Positions 32,060 to 41,649 of a stretch of DNA of 64,000 nucleotides are shown here, one piece after another (position 1 is the stretch's first letter; each line of letters begins with the position of its first letter). This stretch comes from Aquiflexum gelatinilyticum (GTDB taxonomy: Bacteria > Bacteroidota > Bacteroidia > Cytophagales > Cyclobacteriaceae): contig NZ_JANSUY010000001.1 of assembly GCF_024741135.1 (NCBI RefSeq), positions 744,001 to 808,000 on the forward strand. Reading direction: 5' to 3'. A program made the position numbers and the translations under genes. Below the pieces are notes generated by a model, which had not been told where the DNA came from, ran no database searches, and saw nothing but the letters and a program-made list of their open reading frames with translations.

Positions 32060-33223
32060 ATGTCAAAAATCATCCGAATCACCACAGTACCTATTTCATT
32101 AAAGCTTTTACTTTCAGGACAAATGAAGTTCATGAAGGATGCCGGATGGGAGGTATTGATGGTCAGTGCTGATGGCAAAGAAATAAATGAGGTAGTCAAA
32201 AAGGAAGGATGCCAGCATGTTGTGATTCCTTTTACACGAAAAATCACTCCGTTTCATGACCTCGTCTGCTTGTGGCAGCTCTACAATCTGATCAAAAAAG
32301 AAAAGCCTGATATTGTCCATACCCATACTCCAAAAGCTGGGTTGTTGGGAATGTTGGCAGCTAAAATGGCAGGGGTCAAAACAAGGATTCATACTGTAGC
32401 CGGCTTGCCGTATATGGTGGCCGAAAAGCAGAAAAAGAGCCTTCTTGTCAATATCGAAAAGCTTACCTATTCATGGGCAACCCAAGTGTGGCCTAATTCC
32501 CCTTCTTTGAAAAAATTCATTGTCGAAGAAGAATTGGTCGGACAGGAAAAATTGAAGGTAATTGGATTTGGTTCCTCTAATGGCATTGATTTGGAGAAAT
32601 TTAACCGTGGGGTCTTGAAAGAAAACCACCTCGTAGCAGCTACCATGAGAATCATGCCCGGAGACAATGAATATATCATCCTTGCCGTTGGAAGGCTGGT
32701 GAAGGACAAAGGAATAGAGGAACTCGTCACTGCGTTTTTGGAATCAAAAATCTCCGAAAGGTCTAAGCTTGTATTACTCGGTTCTTTTGAACAGGATCTA
32801 AATCCAATAGATGAGGAAATAGTCCGAAAGATCAAAGACCATCCAAGAATTGTCCAAATCGAATGGACAGATCATGTCGCGCATTACCTTGCATTGGCTG
32901 ATGTTTTGGTTCACCCGTCGCACAGAGAAGGATTTCCCAATGTGCTTTTGGAAGCCGGTGCCATGCAGGTTCCGATTATTTGTTCGGACATCATCGGAAA
33001 TACCGACATCGTGACCAACAAAAAAACAGGATTGGTATTTCCTGTTAAAAACAAAGAGGTTTTAAAAGACGCTTTGGAATTTGCCTATGTCAAGCGTGAT
33101 TTTATGCAGCAATTGGCAGATAATTTGTACGCTGAAGTGGAGGAAAAGTATCAGAGGAAGAAAATGCATCAGTTGATTTTGAAGGAATATCAATATTCTT
33201 TGCACTTAATCGAAGGAAATTAA
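32060..33223 (+). CDS. Family 4 glycosyltransferase
   Basis: 387 residues, GT-B fold. N-terminal acceptor domain to about residue 190; the C-terminal donor domain begins IILAVGRLVKDKGIEELV and contains HPSHREGFPNVLLEAGAMQVP, whose two Glu residues form the EX7E-type motif of retaining GT4 enzymes. Likely transfers a sugar to a lipid-linked or surface polysaccharide precursor at the inner membrane. A TATATTTG -10-like box is at 32029-32036 without a clear TTG. It precedes two sugar-nucleotide genes on the same strand. Confidence 0.88.
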   Translation: MSKIIRITTVPISLKLLLSGQMKFMKDAGWEVLMVSADGKEINEVVKKEGCQHVVIPFTRKITPFHDLVCLWQLYNLIKKEKPDIVHTHTPKAGLLGMLAAKMAGVKTRIHTVAGLPYMVAEKQKKSLLVNIEKLTYSWATQVWPNSPSLKKFIVEEELVGQEKLKVIGFGSSNGIDLEKFNRGVLKENHLVAATMRIMPGDNEYIILAVGRLVKDKGIEELVTAFLESKISERSKLVLLGSFEQDLNPIDEEIVRKIKDHPRIVQIEWTDHVAHYLALADVLVHPSHREGFPNVLLEAGAMQVPIICSDIIGNTDIVTNKKTGLVFPVKNKEVLKDALEFAYVKRDFMQQLADNLYAEVEEKYQRKKMHQLILKEYQYSLHLIEGN

Positions 33224-33319
33224 ATTTGTTAAAAGTAAAAATCCTTAGAAATAAAGAGGACTTAGGTAAATTAATTTAAATTTTATTCGTTTTTTAGCAA
33301 TTAAATTAAGCAAAAGGAA

Positions 33320-34372
33320 ATGAAATATCTTGTTACAGGTACTGCAGGTTTTATCGGCTTCCATGTCGCGTTGTATCTTCTTAATAGGGGAGAGTCTGTA
33401 GTAGGGGTTGATAATATCAATGATTATTATGATGTCAACCTGAAGTATCAAAGGCTTGCCGAATGTGGAATCGACAGGGGAAATGTTTCTGATAACAAGA
33501 AAGCAGTCTCTTCTAAATATCCTGAATATTCATTTTATAAAATGGACCTTGCAGATAAGGCTGTTTTGATGGATATTTTTGAAAAGGAAAAAATTGATGT
33601 AGTCATCAATCTTGCTGCACAAGCTGGAGTAAGATATTCACTGACCAATCCTGATGCCTATATCACTGCCAACATTCAATCATTTTTGAACATACTTGAA
33701 GCTTGCAGGGCATATCCTGTCAAACATTTGGTCTATGCTTCTTCCAGTTCGGTATATGGGGCCAATACCAAGATGCCTTTTTCAACTTCTGACAACATTG
33801 ACCATCCTGTAAGTTTGTATGCCGCTACCAAAAAATCAAACGAATTGATGGCGCATACCTATAGCCATTTGTTCAATATTCCGACTACAGGACTGAGGTT
33901 CTTTACGGTTTATGGACCTTGGGGAAGACCGGATATGGCTTTGTTTTTGTTTATACAAGCCATAGAAAAAGGACAACCGATTCAGGTCTTTAACCATGGA
34001 AAAATGAAAAGGGATTTCACCTATATTGATGATATAGTAGAAGGAATTATCAGGGTAGCTGATAGACCTGCCAAGCCAAATCCGGAATGGACAGGCCAAG
34101 ATCCTGATCCGGGATCATCTTATGCCCCTTTTAAAGTATATAATATTGGCAATTCCCAACCTGTGGAATTGATGGATTATATCGGTGCCCTTGAAAAAGC
34201 CATGGGAAAAGAAGCCATCAAAAACATGCTTCCTTTGCAGCCGGGAGATGTGCCTTCTACTTATGCTGATGTCACCGATCTTAAACGTGATACCGGATAT
34301 CAGCCACAGACCTCGGTAGAAGATGGCGTTGCAAAATTTGTAGCTTGGTATAAAAAATCCTACGGGAAATAA
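33320..34372 (+). CDS. Nucleotide-sugar epimerase, UDP-glucuronate 4-epimerase-like
   Basis: 350 residues, extended short-chain dehydrogenase. NAD-binding GTAGFIGFH at residues 7-15, catalytic SSSSVYG and YAATKKSNE (Tyr and Lys). The C-terminal TVYGPWGRPDMALFLFIQAI and MKRDFTYIDDIVEGI are hallmarks of UDP-glucuronate to UDP-galacturonate 4-epimerases. It probably provides UDP-GalA for capsule or lipopolysaccharide. The spacer before rfbB carries a right-arm-like repeat. Confidence 0.88.
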   Translation: MKYLVTGTAGFIGFHVALYLLNRGESVVGVDNINDYYDVNLKYQRLAECGIDRGNVSDNKKAVSSKYPEYSFYKMDLADKAVLMDIFEKEKIDVVINLAAQAGVRYSLTNPDAYITANIQSFLNILEACRAYPVKHLVYASSSSVYGANTKMPFSTSDNIDHPVSLYAATKKSNELMAHTYSHLFNIPTTGLRFFTVYGPWGRPDMALFLFIQAIEKGQPIQVFNHGKMKRDFTYIDDIVEGIIRVADRPAKPNPEWTGQDPDPGSSYAPFKVYNIGNSQPVELMDYIGALEKAMGKEAIKNMLPLQPGDVPSTYADVTDLKRDTGYQPQTSVEDGVAKFVAWYKKSYGK

Positions 34373-34430
34373 ACCTGTTCAAGTAATTCGCTGTTAATCA
34401 ATAAGCTTTGGAGAAAGGAATTGTCTCTAC

Positions 34431-34453
34431 TCCAATTTTCCAACTTTTCAATT
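34431..34453 (+). repeat. Right-arm-like repeat just before rfbB
   Basis: A 23-nt pyrimidine-rich stretch containing CCAATTTTCCAACTTTTCAA ends 7 bp before the rfbB ATG. It shares CAATTTTCCAA with the right arm of the S23 module (18641-18673), also located 7 bp before a start codon. Confidence 0.5.
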
Positions 34454-34460
34454 CGCAAGT

Positions 34461-35510
34461 ATGAAAAAGAACATCCTCATCACTGGAGGCGCAGGATTTA
34501 TTGGCTGTCATGTTGTGCAGCTTTTTGTCCAAAAATACCCTGAGTATCATATCATCAACCTCGATTGTCTGACTTATGCCGGCAATCTTGAAAATCTTAG
34601 CGAGATTGAAAATTCTAAAAATTACACTTTTGAGAAAGTGAATATTTTGGATGTGGAGGCCTTGACTTCGGTTTTTGAAAAACATCAAATCACAGACGTG
34701 ATCCATTTGGCAGCAGAGTCCCATGTGGACAGGTCTATTACCGATCCTTTGGCATTTGTCAAAACAAATATCATCGGCACCGTAAATCTACTGAATGTCG
34801 CCAAGTCATATTGGAAAAATCTGGAAAACCACCTTTTCTACCATGTCTCTACAGATGAGGTTTATGGGTCCTTGGATCATGGCGGATTCTTTACTGAAAC
34901 TACACCTTACGATCCTCAATCTCCTTATTCAGCTTCAAAAGCAGCCTCGGATCATTTTGTAAGGGCTTACAGCAATACTTACAAATTAAAAACAGTCATT
35001 ACCAACTGTTCCAATAATTACGGGCCAAACCAATTTCCCGAAAAGTTGATACCGCTTTGTATCAACAATATAAAAAATAACCGACCTCTCCCGGTGTATG
35101 GAAAGGGTGAAAATATCAGAGATTGGCTATATGTCGTCGACCACGCCAGAGCCATTGACATGGTATTTCACAATGGTAAGAGTGGAGAAACTTACAATAT
35201 CGGCGGCTTTAATGAGTGGATGAATATTGACATTGTGAAGCTTCTCTGTCAAAAGATGGATGGAAAACTCGGAAGGGAAAAAGGAACCTCCGAAAAACTC
35301 ATCACTTATGTCAAAGACCGGGCAGGACATGACCTGAGGTATGCCATAGATGCTTCCAAAATTCAGAAAGAACTAGGATGGGAGCCAAGTCTTCAGTTTG
35401 AGGAAGGAATCAGTAAAACCATAGAATGGTATTTGGAGAATGAAACTTGGCTTGATAATGTGACCTCGGGGAATTACCAAAAATATTATCAGGACCATTA
35501 TGGCAAATGA
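34461..35510 (+). CDS. rfbB: dTDP-glucose 4,6-dehydratase
   Basis: 349 residues. Converts dTDP-glucose to dTDP-4-keto-6-deoxyglucose, committed step to dTDP-rhamnose and related sugars. NAD-binding ITGGAGFIGCH, HLAAESHVDRS, catalytic STDEVYGSL (Thr-Asp-Glu triad) and YSASKAASDHFVRAY (Tyr/Lys), with NCSNNYGPNQFPEKLIP. The other rfb genes (A, C, D) are not adjacent. A strong bidirectional terminator follows. Confidence 0.95.
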   Translation: MKKNILITGGAGFIGCHVVQLFVQKYPEYHIINLDCLTYAGNLENLSEIENSKNYTFEKVNILDVEALTSVFEKHQITDVIHLAAESHVDRSITDPLAFVKTNIIGTVNLLNVAKSYWKNLENHLFYHVSTDEVYGSLDHGGFFTETTPYDPQSPYSASKAASDHFVRAYSNTYKLKTVITNCSNNYGPNQFPEKLIPLCINNIKNNRPLPVYGKGENIRDWLYVVDHARAIDMVFHNGKSGETYNIGGFNEWMNIDIVKLLCQKMDGKLGREKGTSEKLITYVKDRAGHDLRYAIDASKIQKELGWEPSLQFEEGISKTIEWYLENETWLDNVTSGNYQKYYQDHYGK

Positions 35511-35527
35511 TTTTCCCATTTGACTAT

Positions 35528-35569
35528 AAACGAAAAACACCCGGCCATTTGGCCGGGTGTTTTTCGTTT
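35528..35569. terminator. Strong bidirectional terminator
   Basis: A perfect 19-bp stem (35528-35546 with 35551-35569, loop ATTT) with core ACACCCGGCC/GGCCGGGTGT and A/T runs on the flanks gives a terminator on both strands between the convergent rfbB and the Asp-box protein gene. Confidence 0.93.
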
Positions 35570-35585
35570 TAAGGATAAGTTGCTT

Positions 35586-38500
35586 TTACTTTATCTCAAC
35601 TTTTTCGATTTCCTTGAAGATATCAATCTGAGTGGCTTTTGCTTTTTCCTCAAATTGCTTCCAGTCATTTTCGAAGAAATCAGTCCAGACTTTCATTGCG
35701 GACTCTGCACTTTCTTTAGCCTGTTGCAATAACCTCATTTCAGTTGGTCCAGGAGCAGAGTTTGAAGAATTGGCATAACTCCTTGGGGCATACAGCCTAG
35801 TCATGGTGCTTGGATAAAGGTTTCGCACAATTCCCTGGCCTTCTCTTGTTGGTCCGTAGAATTCTTCCCTTGTAGAATCCACTTTCTTTTTCGTTTCATT
35901 GGCTAATTTGACCAAAGCTTTCACTTCCTCATTATCCACATCTTTGGCATAAGCCAATAGCTTGTCTATAGTTTTTTTGGCATCATCCAATTGTCTGGTT
36001 GCTTTCATGACCTCTCCAGTAAGGGCCTCGGTCTGTTTGATAAATTCCTCTCTTGCTTTCAGGTCCGCCAAGTTTGGTTGGATTCTAGGGTCTGAATACA
36101 CCATGATAGAAGTTTCGGCCGTGTCTTCTCCATATTTGAATACTATTTTATATTTGCCGGGTAATGCATCGCCGGCACTGGCTTCATAGAATCCACGGGA
36201 CCTACCACCTTGGCCTCCGCCACCGCCACCAAATGAAGGTGTTTCAACTGAGGACTTTCTGTCAAGATTCCAAGAAACCCTATTTACTCCTTGATTTGGA
36301 AGTCGCTTGATTGTTCGGATCTGTTCACCTTGTTCATTGAAAATAGATACTACTACTGAATCAAGTTTTTCTTTGCCGGGATCATTGAGAATAAAACTCA
36401 ACCTTCCGCCAAAATCCCTGTTTTCAGCTGCATATTTACCATCAGCAGGAAATCTTTCACCATGAGGTTGATGGATTTCTGCTTGGTAGGCATCAGGTGA
36501 GGAGATAGCGGTAAGCTTATTTGTAGGGGTTTTTCCCATATTTTTCGCAAATTCCCTTAAAGGTCTGATATCATCAAGGACATAAATTGACCTTCCAAAG
36601 GTTCCGATCACCAAGTCTGCTTCTCTTTCCTGAATGACCATATCATAGGTAGAAACAGCATTTGGATAACCATGTCGCCATTGGTTCCATGTTTTGGCAT
36701 TGTCAAAACTCACATAAAGACCATATTCTGTTCCCAAGAAAACCAGATTTGGTTCAACAGGGTCTTGAACAATGGATAATGTATAACCCCAGACTTTGCT
36801 GTCATCAGCAATCCTTTCATAAGACGTACCATAGTTTTTGGTTCTATAGGCATATGCGGAGAAATCATTGTTCCTGTAGTTATTCGCAATGATCCAAGCT
36901 TCGCCTGCATCGTATTTGGAGGCTTGGATTTGAGGAATCCAGCTTGCTTTTGGAAGTCCGGTAAGCTTGGCTGCTGTATTGGTCCAGGTTTTTCCACCGT
37001 CTTTGGTTACCTGTACATTTCCGTCATCTGTACCAACCCATATCACATTTGGATCCACCGGGCTTGGAGCAATGGCAATGATGGTGGTATGATTTTCTGC
37101 GCCAGTCACATCAAAGGTTAAACCGCCTGTTTCTTGTTGCTTTTGTTTTTCAGGATCATTGGTAGTCAAATCTGGAGAAATAACCTCCCAGGTTTCGCCA
37201 CGGTTACTGCTTTTGTGCAAAAACTGACTTCCATAATAAACCGTGGTGTTGCTATGGGGATCTTGCGCAATTGCCGCATTCCAGTTGAATCTCAAAAAGA
37301 CATCCTTGTCAGGATGGGTCGGTCTGACAGTTCTTGTATGCCCTGTTTCTTTGTCATATCGTCCTACATTTCCTCCTTGGGACATGGCGTATCCGTATCT
37401 TGAATCAGCAGGATCTGGTACTACATCGAATCCATCGCCAAACATGATTTCTTGCCAGTAAGTGTTTCTGATCCCATCTCTTCTCCAAACATATGCTGGA
37501 CCAACCCAGCTGCCATTGTCTTGAAGTCCGCCATAAATATTGTAAGGTACTTCATTGTCTACATTGACATGGTACCATTGCCCAACGGGAATATTTTCAG
37601 CAAAATACCAGGTTTTCCCTCCGTCACGGGTAATATTCAATCCCCCATCATTTCCATCAATCATCAATTTTGGATCGTTCGGATTGATATACCAAGCGTG
37701 GTGATCTGGATGAACACCCTCATAGGATAGCATTTGTGTAAATGAACGACCACCATCCTCACTTATTCCTACTCTTGAATATAGCGTATAGATACGGTCA
37801 GCATTCTTTGGATCTGCATGGATTTCAAAATAATAAAAAGGCCTGTCTCCGATCTCGGCTTTGTCATTGACCAACTTAAAGTTGCTTCCACCGTCCTCAG
37901 ATACATATAATGCATTTTTGGAAGACTCAATCAAAGCATAAACCTTTTGACTGTTGGCTTTGGACATGGCCAGTCCCATTCTGCCAAGATCACCTTTTGG
38001 CAAACCATTTTTGTCATCCAGTTTTTTCCAGGTTTCTCCTCCGTCGATGGTAACATGAAGTCCTGAAGAAGGACCTCCTGATTTGAAAAACCAAGGATAT
38101 CTTCTGTGTTCCCACATATTGACAAAAATCTTGTTGGGATTATTCGGATCCATGATCATTTCACCAACACCTGTTTTGGTATCTATGTAAAGGATTTTTT
38201 TCCAGGTTTTACCACCATCGGTGGTTTTGTACAGGCCACGGTCCTCCTGTTCTCCCCATGGAGAACCTATTGCCCCGACGTATACTGTATTGGGGTCATC
38301 AGGGTGCACGATGATCCTGTGGATAGCTTTGGTCTTCTCAAGTCCCATAGCCTGCCAAGTCTGTCCTGCATCCATGGATCGGTAAACACCAAGACCCATG
38401 TTGAGAGAGTTTCTTGGATTTCCTTCACCTGTTCCAACCCAAATGATGTTTGGGTTTTTTTGATAAATGGAAATTGCGCCAATAGAATGTACTTTTTCTT

Positions 38501-38771
38501 CATCAAATATCGGAGTCCAGGTGATTCCACCGGATGTGGATTTCCAAAGCCCACCTGACGCTGAACCGGCATAAATAATTTGAGGATTTTCATCAACCGC
38601 ATCTATGGCTGTGATCCTACCGCTCATGGCAGCAGGCCCCACACTTCTGGCTTTCATGGATTTGAACTGATCCATGTCCACCTTCTGGGCAAACAACGCC
38701 GGTTGAAAGGGGAACATCAGCAGTATCAACAAACTCAGAAAGCCCATTTGGGTTAGTATTCTTTTTTTCAT
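35586..38771 (-). CDS. Large secreted Asp-box/sortilin-like beta-propeller protein
   Basis: 1061 residues with a Sec signal peptide (about 1-29, ending ALFAQ). About the first 750 residues are many BNR/Asp-box repeats of the form S-x-D-G-G-x-T-W (TTDGGKTWKKI, TIDGGETWKKL, TKDGGKTWTN), as in VPS10/sortilin-type propellers. The C-terminal 300 residues include a beta region, a Gly-rich stretch (GGGGGGQGGRSRGF) and a helical end. Such proteins are abundant in Bacteroidota and are labelled glycosyl hydrolases without biochemical proof; no catalytic residues are evident. Probably periplasmic or outer-surface. No Por secretion C-terminal domain is obvious. Confidence 0.82.
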   Translation of the reverse strand: MKKRILTQMGFLSLLILLMFPFQPALFAQKVDMDQFKSMKARSVGPAAMSGRITAIDAVDENPQIIYAGSASGGLWKSTSGGITWTPIFDEEKVHSIGAISIYQKNPNIIWVGTGEGNPRNSLNMGLGVYRSMDAGQTWQAMGLEKTKAIHRIIVHPDDPNTVYVGAIGSPWGEQEDRGLYKTTDGGKTWKKILYIDTKTGVGEMIMDPNNPNKIFVNMWEHRRYPWFFKSGGPSSGLHVTIDGGETWKKLDDKNGLPKGDLGRMGLAMSKANSQKVYALIESSKNALYVSEDGGSNFKLVNDKAEIGDRPFYYFEIHADPKNADRIYTLYSRVGISEDGGRSFTQMLSYEGVHPDHHAWYINPNDPKLMIDGNDGGLNITRDGGKTWYFAENIPVGQWYHVNVDNEVPYNIYGGLQDNGSWVGPAYVWRRDGIRNTYWQEIMFGDGFDVVPDPADSRYGYAMSQGGNVGRYDKETGHTRTVRPTHPDKDVFLRFNWNAAIAQDPHSNTTVYYGSQFLHKSSNRGETWEVISPDLTTNDPEKQKQQETGGLTFDVTGAENHTTIIAIAPSPVDPNVIWVGTDDGNVQVTKDGGKTWTNTAAKLTGLPKASWIPQIQASKYDAGEAWIIANNYRNNDFSAYAYRTKNYGTSYERIADDSKVWGYTLSIVQDPVEPNLVFLGTEYGLYVSFDNAKTWNQWRHGYPNAVSTYDMVIQEREADLVIGTFGRSIYVLDDIRPLREFAKNMGKTPTNKLTAISSPDAYQAEIHQPHGERFPADGKYAAENRDFGGRLSFILNDPGKEKLDSVVVSIFNEQGEQIRTIKRLPNQGVNRVSWNLDRKSSVETPSFGGGGGGQGGRSRGFYEASAGDALPGKYKIVFKYGEDTAETSIMVYSDPRIQPNLADLKAREEFIKQTEALTGEVMKATRQLDDAKKTIDKLLAYAKDVDNEEVKALVKLANETKKKVDSTREEFYGPTREGQGIVRNLYPSTMTRLYAPRSYANSSNSAPGPTEMRLLQQAKESAESAMKVWTDFFENDWKQFEEKAKATQIDIFKEIEKVEIK

Positions 38772-39138
38772 AGGGACAAATTTTGTTTTCTAGATATTAA
38801 ATAAATCCAAATCATTCAGGTAAAATATTCTTTTGATACAAGGGGGGTAATGGTTTGATGGATGGAGGATTGATTTTTCCGTTGCCAAAATAATTACCGG
38901 CGGATTTCTTTATTCAAGGATCATATACAAGGAAATTGAATTTTGAAGGATTCCTAAACAAGTTTTTATTGAAGGAAAAAGATATTCCATTTTCATTTTT
39001 TTTGCCTTTATTCCTATAATAAACCTAAGTTTAACCGTTGATGATCCATGGGAAAGATTGTCCTTGGCAAGTGTAAGTTTCCTTGCAAATGAAAAAATAA
39101 ATCTGAACTTTGTACGCAAATAAGTAGGTTACACATAC
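38772..39138. other. Divergent intergenic region, no gene seen
   Basis: 367 bp between the Asp-box protein gene (minus) and the LysM gene (plus). It contains short runs (GGGGGG at 38842, T8 near 38995) but no convincing coding frame: a possible 69-codon minus-strand frame has no plausible features. A promoter for the LysM gene is predicted at its right end. Confidence 0.6.
39083..39112 (+). promoter_or_regulatory. Predicted promoter of the LysM protein gene
   Basis: TTG at 39083-39085, a 19-nt spacer and GAACTTTG at 39105-39112, one base off the TAnnTTTG consensus. Start of transcription would be near 39118, about 20 nt before the ATG. Confidence 0.45.
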
Positions 39139-40299
39139 ATGAAGAAGATTGCAATTTTAGGATTTTGTCTGGCTTTTGGGTTTCAGGTCAATGCAAAAGA
39201 ATTAGTATCAAGGGACTCAGTAGGGATCGAAAAGGTAGGGGATAAGACATTTATCATCCACTTGGTTGAGGAAAAGGAAACACTTTTTGGGATATCAAGA
39301 AGGTATCAAGTAGCAGTCAACGATGTTGTCGAAAGCAACCCGCTTCTTTCTGAAGGAATAAAAATAGGTCAACGTATCAGAATTCCTTTTATCACAAAAT
39401 CAGCAATTCCTTCGGGTTCAACACTTCATAAAGTAATTCCCGGAGAAACAATGTTTTCTATTTCAAAAAAATATGGGGTATCTGTAAATGATATTTTGAG
39501 CTGGAACAGCCTCCAAGGAGCTGACCTGAGTGTGGGACAATCTCTTGTAATCAAAGGTGTAGAGCCAAAACCAGCGCCTATGCAGGCGGAAACTTTACCT
39601 GCTGCACTACCCAAGGAGCAAAAAACAACTCCTGCTGTAACCACGACTCCTGCTCCGGCAAAAACAATAACAGAAGCCAAGCCTGAAATAAAAAAAGAGC
39701 CTATACCTGCGTCGACAAACTCAACAGCTCCTGTAAAGACGAATATTAATACAAATTTGCCAGGTGATTGGATAACCCATACAGTGGTTCAGGGAGAAAC
39801 ACTTTTTTCCATTTCTCAAAAATATAATGCTAACGTAAAAGATATCCAATCTTGGAATGGATTGGGCTCAAACAGCATTTCGATAGGGCAAAAACTCAAA
39901 GTAGGGAGAGAAGCAAATTCAAACGTTCCGGTGGTCACTTCCTCCGTTCCTGTTATCATCAACAATGAGAAAACCAATGCCACATTGAGTACTACAAAAT
40001 CAGCGGAAAGTAACTCTGAGGCAAGTACTGCTTATAAAAACATCAAAGAAACAGGATTAGCTGAAGTCATAGAGGGAACAGCCAACCATAAAAAATACCT
40101 TGTCTTACACAAGGAAGCTCCTGTGGGTACCATCATGAGAGTAAGGAACGAGGAAAATGACATCACTATTTTTGCAAGGGTGGTGGGAAAACTTCCGGAT
40201 ACAGGCGACAACAGCAAGCTAGTGGTGAAGTTGTCAAAAGCAGCATATGACCAACTTAGAGCGGTTAATCCAAGATTTCCGGTTGAGGTTTCTTATTGA
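39139..40299 (+). CDS. Secreted triple-LysM protein with RlpA-like C-terminal domain
   Basis: 386 residues with a signal peptide (1-19). Three LysM domains bind peptidoglycan: about 34-82, 92-137 (HKVIPGETMFSISKKYGVSV) and 211-255 (HTVVQGETLFSISQKYNANV). Domains 2 and 3 are separated by a Pro/Thr/Lys-rich linker. The C-terminal 80 residues (from about 305) look like a double-psi beta-barrel of the RlpA type (FARVVGKLPDTGDNSKLVVK), but the usual catalytic region is not evident. Likely a periplasmic cell-wall binding or remodelling protein. The next genes follow within 6 bp. Confidence 0.88.
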   Translation: MKKIAILGFCLAFGFQVNAKELVSRDSVGIEKVGDKTFIIHLVEEKETLFGISRRYQVAVNDVVESNPLLSEGIKIGQRIRIPFITKSAIPSGSTLHKVIPGETMFSISKKYGVSVNDILSWNSLQGADLSVGQSLVIKGVEPKPAPMQAETLPAALPKEQKTTPAVTTTPAPAKTITEAKPEIKKEPIPASTNSTAPVKTNINTNLPGDWITHTVVQGETLFSISQKYNANVKDIQSWNGLGSNSISIGQKLKVGREANSNVPVVTSSVPVIINNEKTNATLSTTKSAESNSEASTAYKNIKETGLAEVIEGTANHKKYLVLHKEAPVGTIMRVRNEENDITIFARVVGKLPDTGDNSKLVVKLSKAAYDQLRAVNPRFPVEVSY

Positions 40300-40305
40300 T
40301 ATTGC

Positions 40306-40860
40306 ATGAACAAATTCCAACTGATATTCCATCATTTTTTCAGGTTCATATGGAACACAATATTTGTGTTGACATATCCCATTTTGGCTTCATTTGGATT
40401 GGTCTTTATCGGGATAACATACATTTTTTCCTTATTGTCGCGTATTCTTGCCGGAATTAGAAAAGGTAAAAAAACTGAAATTCTAATGAACTCTGATTGG
40501 CTTGTTTTGCCTCAGACAGATGGTTTGTTGGAGGCTAAAATGTATAAACAAATCATGTTTGGACCATCTTGCTTTCAGTTAAGAAGGATAGACGGAGTGC
40601 CCTCAGTCCTTCAGGACCATTATTTTGGGAATAAGGTCAGGTTCATCGAAGAGGGTATTATACTTGAGAAATGGAACAGCACTGATTCCAAGGAATTGCC
40701 TGATTTTGATATCTGCCTTTATAATCCTGATGAAGACAGCCTTACTTCCCTGACCAACATTAAATGTTTTGATTGGCATCTATCCGAAAAAGAAAACAAT
40801 AATCTTTCTTTTAAATGGTTTGATGGTATTCAGGGCGGAGAGGTCAAAGTGGCACTCTAA
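40306..40860 (+). CDS. Hypothetical protein with N-terminal membrane segments
   Basis: 184 residues. One or two hydrophobic segments near the N-terminus (FRFIWNTIFVLTYPILASFG and the following FIGITYIFSLLSRIL), a basic stretch (RKGKK), then a soluble domain of about 125 residues ending with a beta-rich region. No recognised domain. It is 6 bp after the LysM gene and its stop codon is followed by 1 bp and the next ATG, so it is almost certainly cotranscribed with both. Confidence 0.62.
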   Translation: MNKFQLIFHHFFRFIWNTIFVLTYPILASFGLVFIGITYIFSLLSRILAGIRKGKKTEILMNSDWLVLPQTDGLLEAKMYKQIMFGPSCFQLRRIDGVPSVLQDHYFGNKVRFIEEGIILEKWNSTDSKELPDFDICLYNPDEDSLTSLTNIKCFDWHLSEKENNNLSFKWFDGIQGGEVKVAL

Positions 40861-40861
40861 G

Positions 40862-41626
40862 ATGGATCTAAAATCTTTTTTGGATCAAAAAACAGATCAA
40901 TACAATAGGTTGGGATTTATTGAGCTCGACCCTATTTCTATCCCACACCGATATACTGGCAAACAGGACATTGAAATAGCGGGATTTTTTGCAGCCACCT
41001 TGGCTTGGGGCCAGCGAAAAACCATCATCAGCAAATGCCTTCAGTTATTGGAAATGATGGATCATTCGCCATATCAATTCATGATTCATCATTCTGAATC
41101 AGACCTGAAGCCTTTTTTGAATTTCAAGCACCGAACTTTCAATGATCTGGATACGCTGTATTTTATTCAGTTTTTCTCTTCGTTTTACAAAGAACATCAA
41201 TCATTAGAAAGTGCTTTTGTCATTGGATGGAATGAAGATGTAGAAATCATGTCAATTCTTTTGAAGAATTTTCATCAGTATTTCTTCCGGCATCCATTTG
41301 CTCCAAACAGAACCAAAAAGCATGTCGCCACTCCTGATCGAAATTCTGCTTGTAAGCGGTTGAATATGTTTTTAAGATGGATGGTGAGAAAAGATGAGAA
41401 AAGGGTGGATTTTGGACTTTGGAATACCATCCAACCCTATCAGCTGATTTGCCCTTGCGATCTACATGTAGATAGGGTAGCAAGAAAATTGGGATTGATT
41501 ACCAGAAAGCAGACGGATTGGGGTACTGCCTTGGAACTTACCAAAAAGCTCAGAGAGTTTGATCCCGTTGATCCTGTAAAATATGACTTTGCCTTGTTTG
41601 GATTGGGAGTAGAGGAGAAGTTTTAA
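40862..41626 (+). CDS. TIGR02757/DUF2400 family protein
   Basis: 254 residues from the ATG at 40862; an in-frame start at 40769 would overlap the upstream gene extensively. Recognisable family segments are FAATLAWGQRKTIISKC, RMFLRWMV-like MFLRWMVRKD, and the C-terminal CPCDLHVDRVARKLGL. The all-helical fold is reminiscent of HhH-type proteins, and the function is unknown. Present widely in Bacteroidota. It starts 1 bp after the preceding stop codon. Confidence 0.85.
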   Translation: MDLKSFLDQKTDQYNRLGFIELDPISIPHRYTGKQDIEIAGFFAATLAWGQRKTIISKCLQLLEMMDHSPYQFMIHHSESDLKPFLNFKHRTFNDLDTLYFIQFFSSFYKEHQSLESAFVIGWNEDVEIMSILLKNFHQYFFRHPFAPNRTKKHVATPDRNSACKRLNMFLRWMVRKDEKRVDFGLWNTIQPYQLICPCDLHVDRVARKLGLITRKQTDWGTALELTKKLREFDPVDPVKYDFALFGLGVEEKF

Positions 41627-41649
41627 AAATCTTCCCCTCAAATCTATTT

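Noticed and set aside
35586-38771. Several long plus-strand frames inside the Asp-box protein gene.
   Set aside because: They are shadows of the repetitive coding sequence; the minus-strand frame has a signal peptide and clear repeats.
38910-39119. 69-codon minus-strand frame in the large intergenic region.
   Set aside because: Composition and content look non-coding, and it runs over the predicted promoter of the LysM gene.
40769-40861. Longer N-terminus for the DUF2400 protein.
   Set aside because: It overlaps the upstream gene by 92 bp; the ATG at 40862 directly follows that gene's stop and gives the family start.
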